DNA of 22,321 nt from an uncultured Prevotella sp. (GCA_937916075.1 CALGHW010000065.1:1-22321); one strand, 5' to 3'. Positions 13,914 through 22,263 are shown, counted from the stretch's first letter. Notes: a model not told the origin generated them from the letters alone. Numbers and translations are program-made.

Positions 13914-14720
13914 TTACTTAGGCTGCTTGCCGATGTAGGCCAAAATACCTCCGTCTACATAGAGCACATGGCCATTGACGAAGTCGGAAGCGTCGGAAGC
14001 CAGGAACACGGCGGGCCCCATGAGGTCCTCGGGAGTGCCCCAACGGGCAGCTGGAGTCTTCGAGATAATGAAGCTGTCGAAGGGATGACGGCTGCCATCG
14101 GCCTGACGCTCACGGAGCGGAGCTGTCTGGGGTGTGGCGATATAGCCCGGGCCAATACCGTTGCACTGGATGTTGTGCTCGCCAAACTCAGAGCAGATGT
14201 TGCGGGTGAGCATCTTCAGACCACCCTTGGCAGCCGCATAGGCTGACACAGTCTCACGACCCAGCTCGCTCATCATTGAGCAGATGTTGATAATCTTTCC
14301 GTGACCCTTCTTGATCATGCCCGGCAACACGGCCTTCGACATGATGAACGGGGCGTTGAGGTCGATGTCAATCACCTGGCGGAACTCCTCCACCGACATC
14401 TCTGTCATGGGGATACGCTTGATGATACCGGCATTGTTGACCAGGATGTCTATCGTGCCCAACTCCTTCTCGATGTCGGCCACCATCTTCTTCACCTCGT
14501 CCTCCTTGGTCACGTCGCAGATGTAACCCTTGGCCTCTATGCCCTTGGCCTTATAGTCGGCCAGAGCCTGGTCCATGTGGTGCTGTGAACGACAGTTGAA
14601 AGCAATCTTGGCGCCGGCCATGGCGTATGCCTCGGCGATGGCAAAGCCGATGCCGTAAGCGGCACCTGTCACGAGGGCTACCTTGCCCTCCAGTGAAAAT
14701 CTTTTAGAAAATGTATCCAT
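13914..14720 (-). CDS. kduD: 2-dehydro-3-deoxy-D-gluconate 5-dehydrogenase (SDR family)
   Basis: A 268-residue cytoplasmic short-chain dehydrogenase, reducing 2,5-diketo-3-deoxygluconate to 2-keto-3-deoxygluconate with NAD(P)H. The Rossmann motif TGAAYGIG is at 18-25, NNAG at 95-98, and the catalytic set S148, Y161, K165 (YAAAK) is complete. The IGPGYIATPQTAPLR segment is typical of the KduD / gluconate 5-dehydrogenase group. By itself the family is hard to separate from gluconate 5-dehydrogenase, but kduI lies 20 bp upstream on the same strand, which makes KduD the best call. A terminator follows at 13841-13891. ATG 14720 is the only start that keeps the whole Rossmann strand. Confidence 0.92.
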   Translation of the reverse strand: MDTFSKRFSLEGKVALVTGAAYGIGFAIAEAYAMAGAKIAFNCRSQHHMDQALADYKAKGIEAKGYICDVTKEDEVKKMVADIEKELGTIDILVNNAGIIKRIPMTEMSVEEFRQVIDIDLNAPFIMSKAVLPGMIKKGHGKIINICSMMSELGRETVSAYAAAKGGLKMLTRNICSEFGEHNIQCNGIGPGYIATPQTAPLRERQADGSRHPFDSFIISKTPAARWGTPEDLMGPAVFLASDASDFVNGHVLYVDGGILAYIGKQPK

Positions 14721-14740
14721 TGTATGTTTTTTGAGTTTAG

Positions 14741-15586
14741 TTACCTTAGTTCCGTTATCTCAAAGAAGTCCTGGTCGCCATAGTCAAGGTTTTCTCCGCC
14801 CATGCCCCAAATGAAAGTATAGTTGTGGGTGGCGGCGGCACTGTGGATGCTCCACTCGGGCGACAGCACGGCCTGGTCGCCCTGCATCCAGATATGGCGG
14901 GTCTCCTGGGGCTGGCCCATCAGGTGGCACACGGCTTGTCCCTGGGGCACCTCAAAATAGAAGTAGGCTTCCATGCGGCGGCTGTGGACATGGGCGGGCA
15001 TGGTGTTCCACACACTGCCGGGAGCCAGCTCGGTCATGCCCATCTGCAACTGGCAGGTGGGGAGCACCTGGGAGACAAGCATCTTGTTGATGTCGCGCTC
15101 GTTGCTCATCTCCAGACTGCCCATGTGGGCCACTAAGGCATCGGCCTTGGTCACCTTCCGGCAGGGATAGGCAGTATGGGCGGTGGTGCTGTTGAAGTAG
15201 AATTTGGCGGGACGGGATTTGTCCACGCTCTCAAAGGTCACGTCGCGGTCACCCCGACCTACATACAGGGCTTCCTTGAAGCCGAGTGTGAAGACCTCGT
15301 CGCCCACGGTGACACGGCCCTCGCCCTCGCCGACATTGAAGATGCCTATCTCGCGGCGGGTGGTGAAGTGGGGGGCTTTCAGGGGGTCGATGGCCTCCAG
15401 CGGCAAGGCCTCGTCTACCGGCATGGCCCCGCCGACAATCATACGGTCGTAGAGAGAGTATACCATGTTTACCTCGTCGGGGGCAAACACACGGTCTATC
15501 AAGAAGTCGCGGCGCAGACGCGCGGTATCATACTGACGGGCATCGTCGGGATGGGCCGCATAGCGTATTTCATAATTGGTTTTCAT
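14741..15586 (-). CDS. kduI: 5-dehydro-4-deoxy-D-glucuronate isomerase
   Basis: A 281-residue cupin-fold zinc isomerase that converts 5-keto-4-deoxyuronate, released by pectate or glycosaminoglycan lyases, to 2,5-diketo-3-deoxygluconate, the substrate of KduD. The metal ligands are visible: H199 and H201 in AHVHSRRMEAY, E206, and H248 in EWSIHSA. The N-terminal YEIRYAAHPDD and LYVGRGDRDV segments and the end GENLDYGDQDFF are family hallmarks. Length equals the usual 278-281. It is first in the kduI-kduD operon. A consensus promoter lies at 15677-15707, giving a leader of about 80 nt. No lyase, transporter or KDG kinase gene is nearby. Confidence 0.96.
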   Translation of the reverse strand: MKTNYEIRYAAHPDDARQYDTARLRRDFLIDRVFAPDEVNMVYSLYDRMIVGGAMPVDEALPLEAIDPLKAPHFTTRREIGIFNVGEGEGRVTVGDEVFTLGFKEALYVGRGDRDVTFESVDKSRPAKFYFNSTTAHTAYPCRKVTKADALVAHMGSLEMSNERDINKMLVSQVLPTCQLQMGMTELAPGSVWNTMPAHVHSRRMEAYFYFEVPQGQAVCHLMGQPQETRHIWMQGDQAVLSPEWSIHSAAATHNYTFIWGMGGENLDYGDQDFFEITELR

Positions 15587-15655
15587 GCTTCAGGTTTTTT
15601 CATGTTATTATAAAGACTGGGCAAACGGAATGTCATCATCATTGCTTTCAAATTG

Positions 15656-15667
15656 CCGAGTGCAGCC
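15656..15667 (-). promoter_or_regulatory. Leader box in kduI related to the tandem promoter repeats
   Basis: On the minus strand, 7 nt after TACCTTTG, the sequence TAGGCTGCACTCGG matches 13 of 14 bases of the TAGGCGGCACTCGG box in the 8033-8209 array, at the same spacing from its -7 box. Further on, ATGACATTC (shared with the upp palindrome) and TTTG follow, but the palindrome is degenerate. Confidence 0.55.
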
Positions 15668-15676
15668 TATCTTCTG

Positions 15677-15707
15677 CAAAGGTAAAGAAAAAGGGTGAAC
15701 CCACAAA
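15677..15707 (-). promoter_or_regulatory. kduI-kduD promoter
   Basis: On the minus strand TTTG (15707-15704), 19 bp, then TACCTTTG (15684-15677), a full consensus match. The expected start is near 15670, about 83 nt before the kduI ATG. Confidence 0.8.
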
Positions 15708-15718
15708 GAAGTCACAAC

Positions 15719-15758
15719 AAAAAAATGACCGCACTCCATAAGAAGCGCGGTCATTTTT
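15719..15758 (-). terminator. Terminator after tRNA-Gln
   Basis: AAAAATGACCGC (15721-15732) pairs with GCGGTCATTTTT (15747-15758) around a 14-nt loop. On the minus strand the stem runs into seven T residues (15725-15719). It starts 7 bp after the tRNA 3' end. Confidence 0.88.
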
Positions 15759-15765
15759 ATTGAAG

Positions 15766-15836
15766 TTGGACCAACGGGATTCGAACCCATAATGACAGAA
15801 CCAAAACCTGTAGTGTTACCATTACACCATGGTCCA
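15766..15836 (-). tRNA. tRNA-Gln (anticodon TTG)
   Basis: On the minus strand, the 71-nt gene folds as a cloverleaf: acceptor arms TGGACCA and TGGTCCA with discriminator A; D-arm with AATGGTAAC; anticodon stem ACAGG/TCTGT with a 7-nt loop TTTTGGT, placing TTG at positions 34-36; T-arm with GGGTTCGAATCCC. The 3' CCA is not encoded. It has its own promoter (15855-15886) and terminator (15719-15758), so it is an independent unit between kduI and the large secreted-protein gene. Confidence 0.93.
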
Positions 15837-15854
15837 ATACTTCATTATTGGGTG

Positions 15855-15886
15855 CAAAGGTAAGGCTTTTTATCTGAACTGCCAAA
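15855..15886 (-). promoter_or_regulatory. tRNA-Gln promoter
   Basis: On the minus strand TTTG (15886-15883), 20 bp, TACCTTTG (15862-15855). The start would be about 10 nt before the mature tRNA 5' end. Confidence 0.72.
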
Positions 15887-15931
15887 TTTCCGTCCCGCTT
15901 TTTACCTATTGGCCTTGTTTTGTTGTGTTTT

Positions 15932-18900
15932 CTATCGCTTCCATACCGTCTTGCGGCAGGTGCCGTCGGCATACTTCACGATATAAACGCCTCCCTGACG
16001 GGGTGTGTCCACTTGCTGTCCGCTGAGGGTGAATATGGCCATGACGGCAGGCTGTACACCGGCTCTCTCCCCGACCTTACGAATGGAGGTGACGGGGGAT
16101 TCGGCATAAGCCACACAGGGGGCGATGGCGATGGAGGTGGGGTCGTCGGTGTTCTCAAACCAGCGGTAGGTGCCGAGACCCTGTCCCTGGTCGTCCTGGT
16201 CTTCCAGATACTGCCATGCCGTGCTCTTCTTTCCCTCGCCACGACGCAGACAGAAGATGGCGATATCGTCTGAGGTATAGGGAGCCTCTTCCATTGAACC
16301 GTTGGGGAACGGACCAACCACGACAAAGAACGGCTCGCCCTTCTTCAGGTTGACGGTCTTGTCCAGACGGAACTGTGTGGCGAGATAGTCGGTGTCACTG
16401 TACTTCAGGTCGGAGGCCTTCACCGAGGCTGAGCCCAGCACGTCGCCCGGCTCACCGTTGTCCGCCACACTGTTGACCGTGAGCTGGATTTCGGTCTCGG
16501 GGTTTACGGCCGTGACAGAGGCGAAGTATACTGCGATGCTGTCGAGAGTGGCGTCGGCCAAGGGAGCCTTGTATTTCTCGGCAAACTTGTCGATGCCGAG
16601 CCAGTTGGTTCCGGCATAGTTGCCATACCATCCGAGCGATACCTTCTCTAAGTTTTTGTTCTCCTCGGTGCTGATGTTCCATACATACTGGGCGCCACCG
16701 GCCTGGATGGCATACTGGAGGATGTCATTGCTCTGTCCGGCGGCGTTCTTGGCCGTGAGACCTACGCTGACGGTGCCCTTCTTGACGAAGGTGACGGTGG
16801 GGTTCTGCTCGGTGCTCGTCTCCTGGTCGGCATACTGGAACACCCAGTTCCACTCTGTGGGATTGCCGGTGGAGAGGTCGCGGAAGGTGACAGGCACGCC
16901 TGTGGGCACAAACACGCCCACCCAGGGTGACTCATAACCTTCCTCGGGCAGACCGATGAGGGCCGTCGGGGCTTTCTGTGATACCACGACAAGTCCCTTG
17001 CGCTCCAGCTTGTCGGTCTCCTCGCCGCGCTTCACGGAGAGGGTCACATCGTAGGTGCCAGCGGCAGGATACTTCACGACAGGATTGGGTTCGGCCGATG
17101 TCTCGGGGTCACCGCCCGGGAACGACCATGCTATCGACTCGGGGTCGCCCGTGGCCAAACTCTTGAACTCGATGCTCTCGCCCTCGAAAATGCGGATGGT
17201 CTCGGTGGCTCCGGGATTGGCCTTGACCAGGCGAAAGCCGTCGATGGCGAGGTCTTCGCCACCGAATGGATAATTAAACGTGAACTTCACCTTCTTGCCG
17301 GCATAGGCAGAGAGGTCGAAGCTGAACTTGTTCCAGTTGGGACCTGTATAAGCGTTGTCCTGTGCCCAGTCGAAAGCGTTGAGCAAGGTCGTGCTTTGTC
17401 CCTGTTCGGTGTCAGTAATGTCGAAGGTCCACTTGCCAAAAATGAGGTAAGGAGCCTGGAAGTAGGCATAGAACTCCACGCTACTGCCTTCCTCGACGGT
17501 CAGTTCGGGGCTCACCAACAGTGAATTGCCACTGCCAGCATCATAAGTGATGGCGACAGATGCCACGTCATCAGCCTTGATGGCCTTAAAATTCTTGTTG
17601 GCCAGCTTCCATCCCGTACCCACGGTCCAGTCGGCCATGCCTTCTGCCGAGTCAAACTCCTGGTCATAATAGGCCGTGAGGGCCTTGTCGGTGGTGAAGT
17701 CGGCCTTCAGGGGCTCGTTGATGGTAAACTGGGCTGTCACCACCTTGCTGTTCTGGTTGTAGCCACGGGTCATGACATACAGCGTGCAGGTCTTGTTGAC
17801 AGTGAAGGTGACTGTCTTGCCTTCCACAACGGTGCTCTTGGTATAGTCCTCGTCAAACTCAGTGGAGTCCTTGGCTGTGGTGGAATACCAGATGGTGACC
17901 GCATTCTCGTCGTCGGTAGACACGGTCACGTCGACCGGTGCGTCGAAGGTGCCGCCCATGGGGGTCACCACAGGCGTCTTCAGGGGCTGCTTGGCCTCCA
18001 CCGTGACAAACATCTTGGCCTCGCCGGGCTTATACTCGTCGTTGCCGGCAAACGAGGCCGTGATGATGACAGTCTGGGTATAAGTAACATACGAGGTGGC
18101 CAGCAGGCCCTTGTCGTCCACCGAGCACACGTCCCACTGGGACGACTTGTAGGTAATGGGCGACAGCTTGTTGGGATTGAGCAGGTCGGCATAACCCTCG
18201 TCGCCCGAGGTCAGGGTGATGTTCTGCTTGTAGAAGCTGAGCTGGGGGTCTTTGCGGATGACATACTTGGCCACCACCACGTCGCTGTATTCGTCGCCCT
18301 CCAAGACCACGGCCTTGAAGGTGGTGGTGGCGGTCACGTCGATGGGAGCGGTATATACCTGACGGGTGCCGCCCTCCAACTTAGGATTGCTCCCGTCGGT
18401 GGTGTAATAGATGGTGCGCACCACGTTGGTCGCAGCTTCCGACTGGATGGTCACGGTCTGTGCCTCGTCGTAGGTGCCGGCAGCCGGGGTGAATACAGGG
18501 GGCAACACGCTCGATGCCACTTTCTCATAGTCTATCTCTATCTTCTTGATATAGAGCGGTCCCTTGCTGTCGCTGGTCTGCTGGAGGTCTATCTCCACCT
18601 TGCCCTCCTGGGCTTCGGCCTCGCTGACCTTAAACTCATATTCAGCCAACGTACCGGTCAGTGCGGCTGTCGTGGCCTCGCCATGCAGATAGCTCTTGCC
18701 ATTGACCGTCACCGACATATTGCCCTCATAGGTGTCCTTCTGGACTCGGGCCGTCACGCGGACAGCCTTCACGTTGCCGGCCAGACTCTCGGTCCACAGT
18801 TTGACACTTGTAGGCGGTTCGCTGGCCTTGCCGATATACTGCCCCATCGTACTTGTATAGGCATATACATGGGTACCCTCGGCCGAAATATTCCACTGCA

Positions 18901-19078
18901 GGCCGTTGAGCTCGGCGGTGTAGACATCCTTGTCCACCGCACCGGTACCGAAATTGTAGAATCCTTGTCCACCGTCCTTTTTCGAAGCGTTCCACTCAAA
19001 AGTCCATGTGTCGGCGAGCATCGCCTGAGGCAATAAGGAGAGCAGAACGGCAAATAAGAATAGTAAATTCTTCTTCAT
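15932..19078 (-). CDS. Large secreted multidomain protein with PKD domains and a type IX-like C-terminus
   Basis: About 1048 residues. A signal peptide (1-22) is followed by a beta-rich N-domain (about 23-185), a chitobiase-C-like Ig domain with IYYTTDGSNP (about 190-280), an Ig-like domain (283-370), a second chitobiase-C-like domain with IWYSTTAKDS (372-460), a choice-of-anchor/MAM-like domain (462-640), two PKD-like domains (WSFPGGDPETS near 653, WNWVFQYADQETS near 746), a C-terminal beta domain (800-970) and the tail IFTLSGQQVD...GGVYIVKYADG, which resembles type IX secretion sorting domains. No catalytic domain is recognised; it may be an adhesin or binding protein. ATG 19078 is preferred over a GTG at 19087. 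Domain names rest on recalled motif patterns. It is a single-gene unit. Confidence 0.85.
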   Translation of the reverse strand: MKKNLLFLFAVLLSLLPQAMLADTWTFEWNASKKDGGQGFYNFGTGAVDKDVYTAELNGLQWNISAEGTHVYAYTSTMGQYIGKASEPPTSVKLWTESLAGNVKAVRVTARVQKDTYEGNMSVTVNGKSYLHGEATTAALTGTLAEYEFKVSEAEAQEGKVEIDLQQTSDSKGPLYIKKIEIDYEKVASSVLPPVFTPAAGTYDEAQTVTIQSEAATNVVRTIYYTTDGSNPKLEGGTRQVYTAPIDVTATTTFKAVVLEGDEYSDVVVAKYVIRKDPQLSFYKQNITLTSGDEGYADLLNPNKLSPITYKSSQWDVCSVDDKGLLATSYVTYTQTVIITASFAGNDEYKPGEAKMFVTVEAKQPLKTPVVTPMGGTFDAPVDVTVSTDDENAVTIWYSTTAKDSTEFDEDYTKSTVVEGKTVTFTVNKTCTLYVMTRGYNQNSKVVTAQFTINEPLKADFTTDKALTAYYDQEFDSAEGMADWTVGTGWKLANKNFKAIKADDVASVAITYDAGSGNSLLVSPELTVEEGSSVEFYAYFQAPYLIFGKWTFDITDTEQGQSTTLLNAFDWAQDNAYTGPNWNKFSFDLSAYAGKKVKFTFNYPFGGEDLAIDGFRLVKANPGATETIRIFEGESIEFKSLATGDPESIAWSFPGGDPETSAEPNPVVKYPAAGTYDVTLSVKRGEETDKLERKGLVVVSQKAPTALIGLPEEGYESPWVGVFVPTGVPVTFRDLSTGNPTEWNWVFQYADQETSTEQNPTVTFVKKGTVSVGLTAKNAAGQSNDILQYAIQAGGAQYVWNISTEENKNLEKVSLGWYGNYAGTNWLGIDKFAEKYKAPLADATLDSIAVYFASVTAVNPETEIQLTVNSVADNGEPGDVLGSASVKASDLKYSDTDYLATQFRLDKTVNLKKGEPFFVVVGPFPNGSMEEAPYTSDDIAIFCLRRGEGKKSTAWQYLEDQDDQGQGLGTYRWFENTDDPTSIAIAPCVAYAESPVTSIRKVGERAGVQPAVMAIFTLSGQQVDTPRQGGVYIVKYADGTCRKTVWKR

Positions 19079-19315
19079 AAGCTTCACTTTGTTTGTTGGT
19101 TTGTAACTCTGTTGTTAAAAATTCACTGAATAAGGCTACAAATATACAAAATTAAGCTATGTAACACAAATTAACGACTATCAATCACTATTTTTTAATA
19201 TAAAGTAACAAAAAGAGTCCTTTTTATCTGCTTCCCCATACAAATGTCAACATCCAGACATCCCAACAGACTTTTTGAGAAGGGAGGAAGGGGCAGGGGA
19301 GAGAGAAGCCCCCTG
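19079..19315. other. Region between permease gene and secreted-protein gene
   Basis: Contains the secreted-protein promoter and about 110 bases downstream of the permease stop. On the minus strand near 19302-19270, CCCCTGCCCC followed by a pyrimidine-rich stretch and TTCTCAAAAAG resembles a decayed arm of the inverted-repeat element at 13283-13803. No clear terminator was found for the permease gene. Confidence 0.45.
19139..19170 (-). promoter_or_regulatory. Promoter of the large secreted-protein gene
   Basis: On the minus strand TTTG (19170-19167), 20 bp, TATATTTG (19146-19139), a full consensus match. The leader to ATG 19078 would be about 55 nt. Confidence 0.75.
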
Positions 19316-20530
19316 TCACGACTCGTGGATAGTCCATATCCCGAGCACCTTGCGGCGTATGGCCACGTGGTTGAGCACACACATCAAGCCATAGAGAGCC
19401 ATGGCCGTGACCACAGCCGGCAGATGGTGGGAGGGACTAAACTGGGGATAGAGCAGCCCCAACCGGGGCAGGTATATCCCGCGGAGCACGACAGACAGCC
19501 ACACGGAGGCCACCAGCACAAATGTGTTGAGCGTGAAGGCCAGCACATGAAACGGACGGGCCACGCCGCCGGGCGAATAGCCGATGAGCAACAGGTTGTC
19601 AATAATGGCGGTATGCTTCTGCAAAAGAAGAAAGATGCTGAGCAGAAGTACATAGAACGACAGCACACAGATAACAAGTCCCACGGCGATGACCACGGTC
19701 GTGGTGAGCCGGAGGAAACTGGCCGTCTTGGCGGAGTCAATGTCGGTGCCCTCCGTGTCATAGCCATGACGGTCCAGATAGTCGGCCAGGGCATCGTCGG
19801 CGGCATTATCAGCGGCAATAACGATGCGCGAAGGCTGAGGGCTGCGGCCGGGAGCCAGTTGGCGGTTGGCCGCCTCCATGAAGTTCTGGGGCACCAAGAT
19901 GGTGTTGATGCTCTTGGAGAAGGCCACCACCTTGCCCTGACACTGCCGCGTGACACCATGGCCCACCAGCAACAGGCGGATACCCACCTGCTTGACCAAA
20001 CTCTCGGAAATGGCCGGAAGCCCCTGACTGGCGGCATAGCCGAAATTGTAGAGATTGAGATAGTTGCGTGGCAGGATAATGGGGATAGTGTCGGCCGTGG
20101 CCGACACGTGCCACTGGCTGAGGTCCACATCGATGAAGTCGTCGGGCAACGACTCGAAAAACATCTCCGTGGAGAACTCCATGCCCATCTGCTTGCTGCC
20201 CACTGTGGCATACACACGGTATTGGGAGGGAAGGAACAGCCCCACACCACGGGTGAAGGGCTGTTCCTGAAGGTCTTTGATTTCCGCATCCGAGAAGGCC
20301 GGCAACGCCCCCATCAGGGTGCTGAGCGCGCCCACTTGCTTGGTGACGACAATCTGGCCCGGGCGCATAAAGCTGTCGCTGCCCGTAAACATGGGTATCA
20401 CGTCGGTGGCAAACTGGATGGCAGCCACAATGATGGTCATGCCACAGAGATTGGCCAACGCAAAACCTAACATCTGCCAGCGGCTGATGTGGCGGTAGAG
20501 CAGACGGTAGACAAGATTGTCGCGGCGCAT
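19316..20530 (-). CDS. FtsX/MacB-type ABC transporter permease
   Basis: A 404-residue membrane protein with the FtsX/MacB layout: one N-terminal helix (about 24-44), a large extracytoplasmic domain (about 45-270), then three helices (about 276-304, 325-348, 370-390). The segment DNLLLIGYSPGGVARPF (311-327) matches the coupling region after helix 2, where relatives have a LRALG-like motif that contacts the ATPase. It would form a mechanotransmitting complex or a transporter with an ATPase that is not present here. The gene starts 16 bp after the lipoprotein gene upstream, so both are co-transcribed. The partner and substrate are unknown. Confidence 0.78.
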   Translation of the reverse strand: MRRDNLVYRLLYRHISRWQMLGFALANLCGMTIIVAAIQFATDVIPMFTGSDSFMRPGQIVVTKQVGALSTLMGALPAFSDAEIKDLQEQPFTRGVGLFLPSQYRVYATVGSKQMGMEFSTEMFFESLPDDFIDVDLSQWHVSATADTIPIILPRNYLNLYNFGYAASQGLPAISESLVKQVGIRLLLVGHGVTRQCQGKVVAFSKSINTILVPQNFMEAANRQLAPGRSPQPSRIVIAADNAADDALADYLDRHGYDTEGTDIDSAKTASFLRLTTTVVIAVGLVICVLSFYVLLLSIFLLLQKHTAIIDNLLLIGYSPGGVARPFHVLAFTLNTFVLVASVWLSVVLRGIYLPRLGLLYPQFSPSHHLPAVVTAMALYGLMCVLNHVAIRRKVLGIWTIHES

Positions 20531-20546
20531 GGTTCAGAGAGTCACA

Positions 20547-22001
20547 TTAGTTGAGATTGGCACTGACAGCCTCCATGAGGGACTCAAGCGGATACTTGTC
20601 GGCCTGGCACAGGTTGAGCGTCATCTCGGTCTTGCCACCGCCCAAGTATACGATTTCCATATTGCTGAACGTGTCGGTCACGCCCTTCAGCGCCATCGCC
20701 TGAACACCCGTCCGGGCCATGGATGCCAGTCCTTTGAAGAGGCTGAAGTCGAGATAGAAGTAGAACTTGCCCTTCACGTCGCCCTTGCTGAAAGGCTCGG
20801 CCACGGCCTGCAACGGATCGGCGGCCTGGGTCATTGCGATATAAGAGGTGTTGTCTTTATAGCCCACCTTGGCCACGGTGCCCAGCAGCGGCTGCGCCAT
20901 GTCGGCAATCGAGGAGTCGGTGGTCTTGACATAACATCCGGCCTGGATGTCATTGTTGGCCATGTCGAGCTTGTTGATGCAGACAACCATATTGCCGTTG
21001 ACGGTAGACATCAGCTTCTCGGCCATTGCCACCCGCTCGGCCATACCGGCCTCCTCGCCCACAAGTGCCTTGAACGAAGGATTGTCCTTGACATTGCTCA
21101 CCCATGCCTTACCGTCGATATTGGCCATCATGGCCATACCCTTCTTCGAGGCATACTGCAACAGGTCGTCGGTGATGGGCTGCAACAGCTTGTCGCTCTG
21201 GTCGATATAAGCCTTCCAGGCGTCGCTCTTGGTCAGCAGGTCAACCGTGCAGACCACGGATCCCTTCTTCGACTGGATGTCACATAACACTGACATATCT
21301 TTCAGGTTAAGGCCTTTGGGCATAGGTGTCTTGGCCAGCTCGCTCTTGAGCTCGGGCATCTCATAAAGCTCTCCGCGTATCAAGAAAGTGGCGATACCGT
21401 CTGACGAGAGCAAGCGGTCCACGTCATCGCTCTGGCTGATGGTAGAGGCCTCTTCTCCACCGAGCAGTTTGTGGGCGGCCTTGACGGCGCGCTCCTCGCT
21501 GTCGTTCTGGGTGGTGATGCAGAGCACATTGTCATTATAGGCCAGCAGCACGCCATTGTCATACAGGAACGACAAGCCCTCGTGGGTCTTCACGCTGCCC
21601 TGGGTACCGGCGGCATTGATAAACTGGGTGAGCTTATCGGCATCGTGCATCTCGGCAAACACGGTGGTGCTGCCGTCGCCCTTGGACGACACACAGGCCA
21701 GCACCGGCACCCGAAGGTCTACACCCAGCTCGGCGGGGTCCTCTATCACCTTCTTCAGCACCTTCTTGGCCTCGGCCGACTTGCCCTCGCCATCCACGGC
21801 CTTGAGCATCTTGTCCTTCACATCGCTCTTCTCGAAGTTGCACTGCTCGGCCATCTGCTTGACGTCAAGACGTATCAGCACGGCGCTGTCGTCTGGAATC
21901 ATACTTTCATACTTGGGCTTGCTGCTGCAGGAAGACAGCAACACAATCATCACGGCGGCAATTAGCATTGCCATACTTTTACAATACTTCGTCATCATCA
22001 T
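20547..22001 (-). CDS. DUF4836-like lipoprotein
   Basis: A lipoprotein of about 484 residues. The signal peptide ends VLLSSC with the lipobox cysteine at about residue 25, then SSKPKYESMIPDDSAVLIRLDVKQM, the start pattern of the DUF4836 family of Bacteroidetes. The mature protein alternates strands and helices, with a repeated layout in which IPDDSAVLIRLD-like and MAMMANIDGKAW-like segments may be duplicated halves. The post-cysteine SSKPKYES lacks a strong acidic export signal, so a periplasmic face is likely. The start is taken at ATG 22001 (three consecutive Met codons); an upstream GTG/ATG choice would put a hydrophilic stretch before the signal peptide. It heads an operon with the permease. 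Function is unknown. Confidence 0.82.
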   Translation of the reverse strand: MMMTKYCKSMAMLIAAVMIVLLSSCSSKPKYESMIPDDSAVLIRLDVKQMAEQCNFEKSDVKDKMLKAVDGEGKSAEAKKVLKKVIEDPAELGVDLRVPVLACVSSKGDGSTTVFAEMHDADKLTQFINAAGTQGSVKTHEGLSFLYDNGVLLAYNDNVLCITTQNDSEERAVKAAHKLLGGEEASTISQSDDVDRLLSSDGIATFLIRGELYEMPELKSELAKTPMPKGLNLKDMSVLCDIQSKKGSVVCTVDLLTKSDAWKAYIDQSDKLLQPITDDLLQYASKKGMAMMANIDGKAWVSNVKDNPSFKALVGEEAGMAERVAMAEKLMSTVNGNMVVCINKLDMANNDIQAGCYVKTTDSSIADMAQPLLGTVAKVGYKDNTSYIAMTQAADPLQAVAEPFSKGDVKGKFYFYLDFSLFKGLASMARTGVQAMALKGVTDTFSNMEIVYLGGGKTEMTLNLCQADKYPLESLMEAVSANLN

Positions 22002-22070
22002 CGTATTTTTAGGGGTTAAAAAAATGTTTATTCTGTTAGGTTTTCGTTTCTTTGCCTTCTCGTGTCCCGG

Positions 22071-22113
22071 CACCGTGTCACGCACAATCGGAGCGGGTCA
22101 CGGTGCAAAGATA
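22071..22113 (-). promoter_or_regulatory. DUF4836-gene -7 box and 5'-end hairpin
   Basis: On the minus strand TATCTTTG (22113-22106) fits TAnnTTTG; the -33 position (about 22136-22133) reads GTCG, not TTTG. Directly after the -7 box, CACCGTG (22105-22099) pairs with CACGGTG (22077-22071), so the transcript would begin at or inside a hairpin. Confidence 0.5.
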
Positions 22114-22133
22114 AAGAAAAAAAACATATCTGC

Positions 22134-22174
22134 GACTGTTTTTGTGTATCTTTTTACACAAAAACAGTCTTTTT
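22134..22174. promoter_or_regulatory. Perfect 15-bp palindrome upstream of the DUF4836 promoter
   Basis: GACTGTTTTTGTGTA (22134-22148) pairs perfectly with 22155-22169 around TCTTTT; on the plus strand a T-run follows (22170-22174). It reads as a plus-strand intrinsic terminator, but no plus-strand gene lies before it. Its edge falls on the -33 position of the minus-strand promoter, so an operator role is also possible. Confidence 0.6.
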
Positions 22175-22237
22175 CGTCAGTTCTAACTTGCCGCATCACT
22201 GCGTCACGGCTATCTTGATGACTGCCGGTTTCTCTTC

Positions 22238-22263
22238 TTGATGGTGCGAGACACCGCACCCAC
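22238..22263. repeat. Dispersed short repeat, copy 2
   Basis: Read on the minus strand it gives GTGGGTGCGGTGTCTCGC then ACCATCA, matching the copy at 13623-13650 apart from one substitution and a two-base indel, and followed in both by a purine-rich GAAGA-like stretch. Confidence 0.6.
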
